A stretch of 64,000 nucleotides of DNA, from assembly GCA_030141605.1 (NCBI GenBank), contig JAQGDQ010000047.1, positions 558,001 through 622,000 on the forward strand. The letters are read 5' to 3'. Position 1 is the first letter of the stretch; each line of letters opens with the position of its first letter. The notes under the pieces are model-generated. The model searched no databases and was not told where the DNA came from. It saw nothing but the letters and a program-made list of their open reading frames with translations. This document shows positions 60,801-64,000 of the stretch, piece by piece. A program made the translations under genes and the position numbers. The DNA is from Tubiluchus corallicola. Lineage: Eukaryota; Priapulida; Priapulimorpha; Priapulimorphida; Tubiluchidae.

Positions 60801-62008
60801 CAAGTCAGTTATCTGCCAGTGATATACTTACAGGAAAACGTGAAATCTAGCGAGGATTAACCACATATTTGCTACTAGCTACTGAATATGCTATGGTCAA
60901 TTGTAACAAATTGTACCTGAAATTGGTTTTTTAATTTTAAACCAAGCATACGAGTTTTAGAAGTCAAGAGCAAAAGCAAAGTGTAAATGTTGTTACCGCA
61001 GCAACTAAAAAACATAAGAGTTGTTGAACACAATAATGTATACTAACATCAGTTATTTTAGTTTGACTCACCAATGACACCTACCTTAAACCATTTACAA
61101 ATATCACCTATAACACACATCATTACATTTTGTGCACCAGTGTACTTGTGATTTTATTTTTTTGTTTCTCACTGGGAGTGCATTGAAAAATATTACCAGC
61201 TATACAGCATGAACACATGTGACAAGAAAGCTATGCAGCACAAATGTCTTAAATGTGAAACACAAGAATTCAACATCTATAGCATAAATGTGAGGAATCA
61301 GGTAAGCTTATTCATACGTGTTATGCATGTCTGTACAACATCTGTTTACTAAGAAGGTGCAAATCAATAATTTAACATCTAGTTGACAGATTGTCTTTAG
61401 TAGGTGGTTTTTCAAACCTATGTCAAATGACATAATAAATTGTGATTTCGTAAAGGCATCATAGATTACCTATGCCTCTTGCAAGTTGATAAAATGTGTC
61501 TTACTGTTTAAAATATGAAACTAAGCCAGCTCTCTAGTACAGCTCTCTGTCAGTGCTTGTGCCTTTTCTACTTTTAATATCTTTCAATTAAAGAAAAATA
61601 CCCAAATATGCCGCTTTTTAAATTTCTTTTTCTAGCTTTTTTAAATCAAATTGTGCTTTTCCGTGGTCTAAGCGAGAGTGATTTCAGTCTTCCAGAGAGC
61701 AAACCCCATAAAAACCTATCACCCTTTCATATAGCAGGCCAGATTGCTAAATATTGCATGTCTGGTTTTTTACCTGATAGTCTTTTCTCTGATTGCTAAA
61801 TATTGCATGTCTGCTTTTTTACCTGATAGTCTTTTGTGACCTCTGATTCTGCATTGCTGGTTAGATTTTGCAGTTTGGCTTGCGATCGAGAATGTCGACG
61901 TATCAGGTAGATGACCACCACGGCTAACAAACACCCAGCTATGCAACCACACAACACAAATGTAAGTATAAAGAATCGGCTATCTGCATTCTTAACTTGG
62001 ATCTTTGT
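45806..62008 (-). CDS. PTPRN: IA-2/phogrin (PTPRN family) orthologue, 5'-partial, 11 exons
   Basis: IA-2 and IA-2beta are catalytically silent receptor PTPs of dense-core secretory vesicles that support regulated secretion. Minus-strand exons: 62008-61823 (membrane), 60360-60224, 53337-53283, 51151-51004, 50077-50004, 49267-49070, 47831-47665, 47331-47278, 46937-46873, 46182-46109, 45877-45806. They join in phase into 409 residues. Diagnostic matches: [88 protein letters not shown] and the C-terminus [20 protein letters not shown]. Catalytic sites are the IA-2 forms: HCGDGSGRTG (Asp after the Cys-x pair, as in vertebrate HCSDGAGRTG) and WPA in place of WPD. Luminal ectodomain exons lie beyond about 62 kb, mostly outside the window. 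Gene symbol is by family; one-to-one orthology to PTPRN or PTPRN2 is not implied. Confidence 0.95.
46873..46937 (-). CDS. PTPRN: IA-2 P-loop exon (C-G-D-G-S-G-R-T-G)
   Basis: The preceding exon ends GTA CAT TGC GG and this one begins G GAT GGA AGT GGT CGC ACT GGA, giving H-C-G-D-G-S-G-R-T-G. Cys and Arg remain, but the Ala found in active enzymes is Asp, the hallmark change known to account for inactivity of mammalian IA-2. [14 protein letters not shown] follows, as in IA-2. Confidence 0.94.
47665..47831 (-). CDS. PTPRN: IA-2 exon with WPA loop
   Basis: Encodes [38 protein letters not shown], then [18 protein letters not shown]. The general-acid Asp of WPD is Ala, as in vertebrate IA-2 (WPAE), so the second inactivating change is also shared. 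Confidence 0.94.
51004..51151 (-). CDS. PTPRN: IA-2 exon: start of PTP-like domain
   Basis: Reads [20 protein letters not shown], then [20 protein letters not shown] and KNRFPECLP. It ends CCA T|GTAAGA and joins T|AT GAC CAT of exon 50077-50004 to give LPYDHSRVIL. The pTyr-loop position is Phe (KNRF) rather than Tyr. Confidence 0.93.
54612..54757 (-). CDS. PTPRN: Candidate alternative first exon of the IA-2 gene (soluble isoform)
   Basis: An ATG at 54757 with A at -3 and an in-frame stop eight codons upstream opens 48 codons ([20 protein letters not shown]..., ...[12 protein letters not shown]) and ends TG|GTAAGT, a consensus donor. TG is exactly the partial Trp codon supplied by the normal upstream exon 60360-60224, so splicing to 53337-53283 would give [11 protein letters not shown] in frame. 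The product would lack the membrane segment and ectodomain. As an internal exon it would introduce a stop, so an alternative start is the better reading. Transcription is unproven. Confidence 0.5.
56794..57378. mobile_element. Possible MITE with AGGGTTGCCA inverted ends
   Basis: AGGGTTGCCA near 56796 and TGGCAACCCT near 57371 form inverted ends, with CAGGAGTC-type sequence following on the left and (inverted) ACTCCTAG near the right. A frame on the minus strand reads [20 protein letters not shown] but has no recognised family. No clear target duplication was seen. Confidence 0.35.
59692..59699. promoter_or_regulatory. CRE-like palindrome TGACGTCA
   Basis: A perfect CREB/ATF palindrome within TTAGTTTCTGACGTCATATG, with a half-site copy in the same context (GTTAGTTTCTGACGTAAG) about 120 bp further at 59805-59823. 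It lies in the IA-2 intron upstream (minus sense) of the candidate alternative first exon, 5 kb away. Function is unproven. Confidence 0.3.
60224..60360 (-). CDS. PTPRN: IA-2 juxtamembrane exon
   Basis: Reads [20 protein letters not shown], then [20 protein letters not shown] and SSTSSW. It aligns with the vertebrate juxtamembrane segment (YQDLCRQ, RVSS, then a Ser-rich run ending SW). The Ser-rich run is a likely phosphorylated linker. Confidence 0.94.
61742..61835. repeat. 49-bp tandem duplication spanning an IA-2 splice donor
   Basis: Bases 61742-61786 and 61791-61835 match at all but one of 45 positions, period 49. Each copy contains, on the minus strand, AAAGACTATCAG|GTAAAAAA, so the exon end and its 5' splice site are present twice. 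Confidence 0.95.
61823..62008 (-). CDS. PTPRN: IA-2 transmembrane exon
   Basis: Starts after CTTTTTCAG and reads [12 protein letters not shown], then the membrane segment [20 protein letters not shown] and IYLI, then [13 protein letters not shown] and ends TKDYQ before GTAAAA. The next exon begins DLCRQ, reproducing the IA-2 YQDLCRQ motif across the junction. 62 codons. Confidence 0.93.
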
Positions 62009-62619
62009 CTGAAAAAGAAATGATAGAAAACATTCAATTTGAATTTTGCACTTTTATAGATTTAATGTAGTATTACAATTTCTCATATTGTCATATATAT
62101 TAATTCATTATGGTGATATTGTATATGTGCTCATGTAAATAAGTAGCATGTAATTTCCTTTTAGGAGCTAATAAATCTATCTGTCTATCTATTTATGTCT
62201 ATCTAGAAAACTTGCAATGTTTTCTGACAAACACCTACAAAACTGCATAGGTTCATGTTATCACCAAGAAAATGCACCATGGTTACCGATATGAACAATT
62301 TATTGCTAGCGCACTTTCGTGATAACCATATGGTCTCAAAATTTCAGATGGATGAGCTGCTTCAATATTCTTTGAAAATGGGCAGCTCTCTTAAGCACTG
62401 TATCAAACTTCAAAAATACAATTTGGCGAAGTTTGTTAGTGTTATTAACTAGATTACTGTAATGACTGTTATGTAATACTGTAGCTGCACTGTACATATT
62501 ATTTTCTTATATTTTCTTACTTAATGTTCACTGTATTGTTGTACCTTGTCAAAAATGTCTAAGTTGCACACAGTTGTTGTAACGTCTTCTCCGGGTGAAA
62601 GAGATAGAAATAAAATTTT

Positions 62620-62646
62620 AAATTTGAATTTGAATTTTGAAATTTG
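62620..62646 (+). repeat. (TTTGAA)n-like tail, possible end of a LINE/SINE
   Basis: AAATTTGAATTTGAATTTTG follows an AATAAAATTTT at about 62610. Such hexamer tails are common at the 3' ends of non-LTR elements. A run of TCTA repeats (62177-62206) lies 400 bp upstream. No reverse transcriptase frame was seen. Confidence 0.4.
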
Positions 62647-63820
62647 TGTGTTCTCTATATGTGTTACGGCACCTTGAACTTCAAAAGTTGAGGGTGCCAC
62701 TGCTAAACTTTAGCAACTTCTGCCTTTATAAAATTCTATGCAGAAAATGTGCTACACAAAATATCGTTTTTGGAAAGAAATTTAATAGGGATGGGAACGG
62801 AGTGCAGATGAATTACTGCGTGGGTAGAGATCGAGCTCATTATCCTTACAAGGAAGCTATCAATGTGCTAATCTCAAACAGCACTGTTAGACTAGGGCTA
62901 ACAAAGTTACCTAATACTCTCTCTTCCAGTGCGTGCAATATTCGCCACAGTCTAGCTTGTGCTATTGCTAATTCCCGCTTTCTACTCTCCAGGAATTTAA
63001 TAAGACAGGTTCAAACCCAAATTCAATAAATATGGGCCGCTAATACCATTACGCTGTTGGAATGGAATTAATATCGGTAGCTGGTACGTATATATACTGG
63101 GTGGTATGACTTTAAAAGCACGCAACACTGATATAGACGCTGTCAAGCTTATTATTAGGCTTCCTTCATTTTAGAACAAACGCTTTTGGTGGCGGTTGAA
63201 TGGGGGGGGGCTGTAATCTGGTCGCACTGCCACCTCAAAATATTAAGAATTACAAAAGTCATTCGTAAAACTGTAGTTCTCGAAGTCCCATGAGAAAATC
63301 TAATTAATCCACTGATGTTTTGCCGAATGCTCAAAGCGCTGAAATTTGTCAACAATGTATAATATCAGTGCAATATATTGATGACTAAGTTATGAAAATG
63401 AATAAAACGACAAAATAAAAAAACATACAACTCCTTACCTAGAACAAATGCAAGTCTGCCTTTAGAATTACAGGCTGCTGTATCGCTAGAATTCACTTGC
63501 AATGCAATATTTTATTTCCGTTTTAAATAACTACAGAGGAGTCTATTTTAGTACACTTGAAAATGGGGCATTGTGCTTAAAAGCCTAAAATAAATTTATG
63601 ATGCCAGATCACTTCATTATTTCCCTTAAATTGCAAGTGGTGCGATAAAAAGAAAGACTAGGTTACATACAAACTTATGTAACAAGTCAAAATACTGTAA
63701 ATAAAATTAATGGAAGTAAGCAAAGAAAGTAAATAATAAAATTTATGCGATCTACCATTACAGGTATATAGTTAACGGTTACTGCAACGGCTAGCTGTTA
63801 AAACAGCTTATTGGACCCAC

Positions 63821-63848
63821 CTCATCCATTGCATTGGTTTCACTTTCA
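63821..63848 (-). CDS. PTPRN: Candidate small luminal exon of the IA-2 gene
   Basis: Between GATCTGTGCAG and GTGGGT: a 28-bp stretch that would encode ESETNAMDE and leave in phase 0, joining TKIQVKN of the membrane exon. Only phase and splice sites support it. Confidence 0.25.
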
Positions 63849-64000
63849 CTGCACAGATCAATACCATAAATGATGGGATACTAGTTCAGTCAACACAATC
63901 AGCCATACACGTCTAACTGACACATACACGTATTCAAATACGCCCACTGACACAGCCCAATATACGCAGGCATTTTTGAAGAGGCACCTTGAAGTATTTA

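Larger units (their letters stand above)
62009..64000. other. PTPRN: Upstream part of IA-2 gene, mostly intron
   Basis: No luminal (RESP18-like or membrane-proximal SEA-like) domain was found here. A plus-strand frame at 62637-63029 (130 codons) overlaps an element-like tail and has no recognised family. A poly(G) run occurs at about 63204-63210. Confidence 0.5.

Noticed and set aside
62637-63029. 130-codon plus-strand frame
   Set aside because: No recognised domain, begins in a repeat tail, and no splice or promoter support; kept only as a note.
63155-63355. 66-codon minus-strand frame as an IA-2 ectodomain exon
   Set aside because: It lacks any resemblance to the membrane-proximal IA-2 ectodomain and has no convincing splice sites.

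Overview
The window is a gene-containing piece of an animal (metazoan) nuclear genome. It is AT-rich and intron-rich, with GT-AG introns from about 100 bp to about 7 kb and several families of degenerate DNA transposons. IA-2/phogrin-type receptors are an animal family, so the source is an animal. The exact phylum cannot be fixed by eye; moderate protein divergence from vertebrates and the transposon content suggest an invertebrate, possibly an early-branching one such as a sponge or cnidarian (weak inference).

Three protein-coding genes are supported. (1) Plus strand, 233-23543: all but the extreme 5' end of a Disco-interacting protein 2 (DIP2) orthologue. I resolve 32 exons that join in frame through every phase into 1560 residues ending at a normal stop. 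It has a Q/H-rich linker and two tandem FAAL-type adenylate-forming domains. (2) Minus strand, about 38056-25683: a receptor-type protein tyrosine phosphatase with a transmembrane exon, a basic juxtamembrane linker, a single PTP domain and a 249-residue acidic/Ser-rich tail. Its PTP domain lacks the catalytic Cys ([10 protein letters not shown]), the WPD loop reads WKE, and the pTyr-loop Tyr is Asn, so it should be a pseudophosphatase. (3) Minus strand, 62008-45806, 5' end probably beyond the window: an IA-2/PTPRN (phogrin, ida-1) orthologue, the dense-core-vesicle pseudophosphatase, with HCGDGSGRTG and WPA in place of the catalytic sequences.

DIP2 and the receptor PTP are convergent, with candidate poly(A) signals about 300 bp apart. 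The two pseudophosphatase genes lie head-to-tail in the same orientation and share several intron positions. The IA-2 gene shows two features that could change its products: a well-formed, phase-compatible alternative first exon at 54612-54757 that would make a soluble form, and a 49-bp tandem duplication of the splice donor right after the transmembrane exon.

The remaining sequence is introns and intergenic DNA with mobile-element debris: a 720-bp hAT element carrying only the transposase dimerisation end (DIP2 intron), a second hAT-like element with an 8-bp near-perfect target duplication and a nested relic, pogo/Tigger-like MITEs, a 1.94-kb foldback element with about 740-bp arms, a cluster of tRNA-derived SINE-like relics, and (AAGT)n and (GTAT)n microsatellites. 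No bacterial features, CRISPR arrays, rRNA genes or intact tRNA genes were seen.
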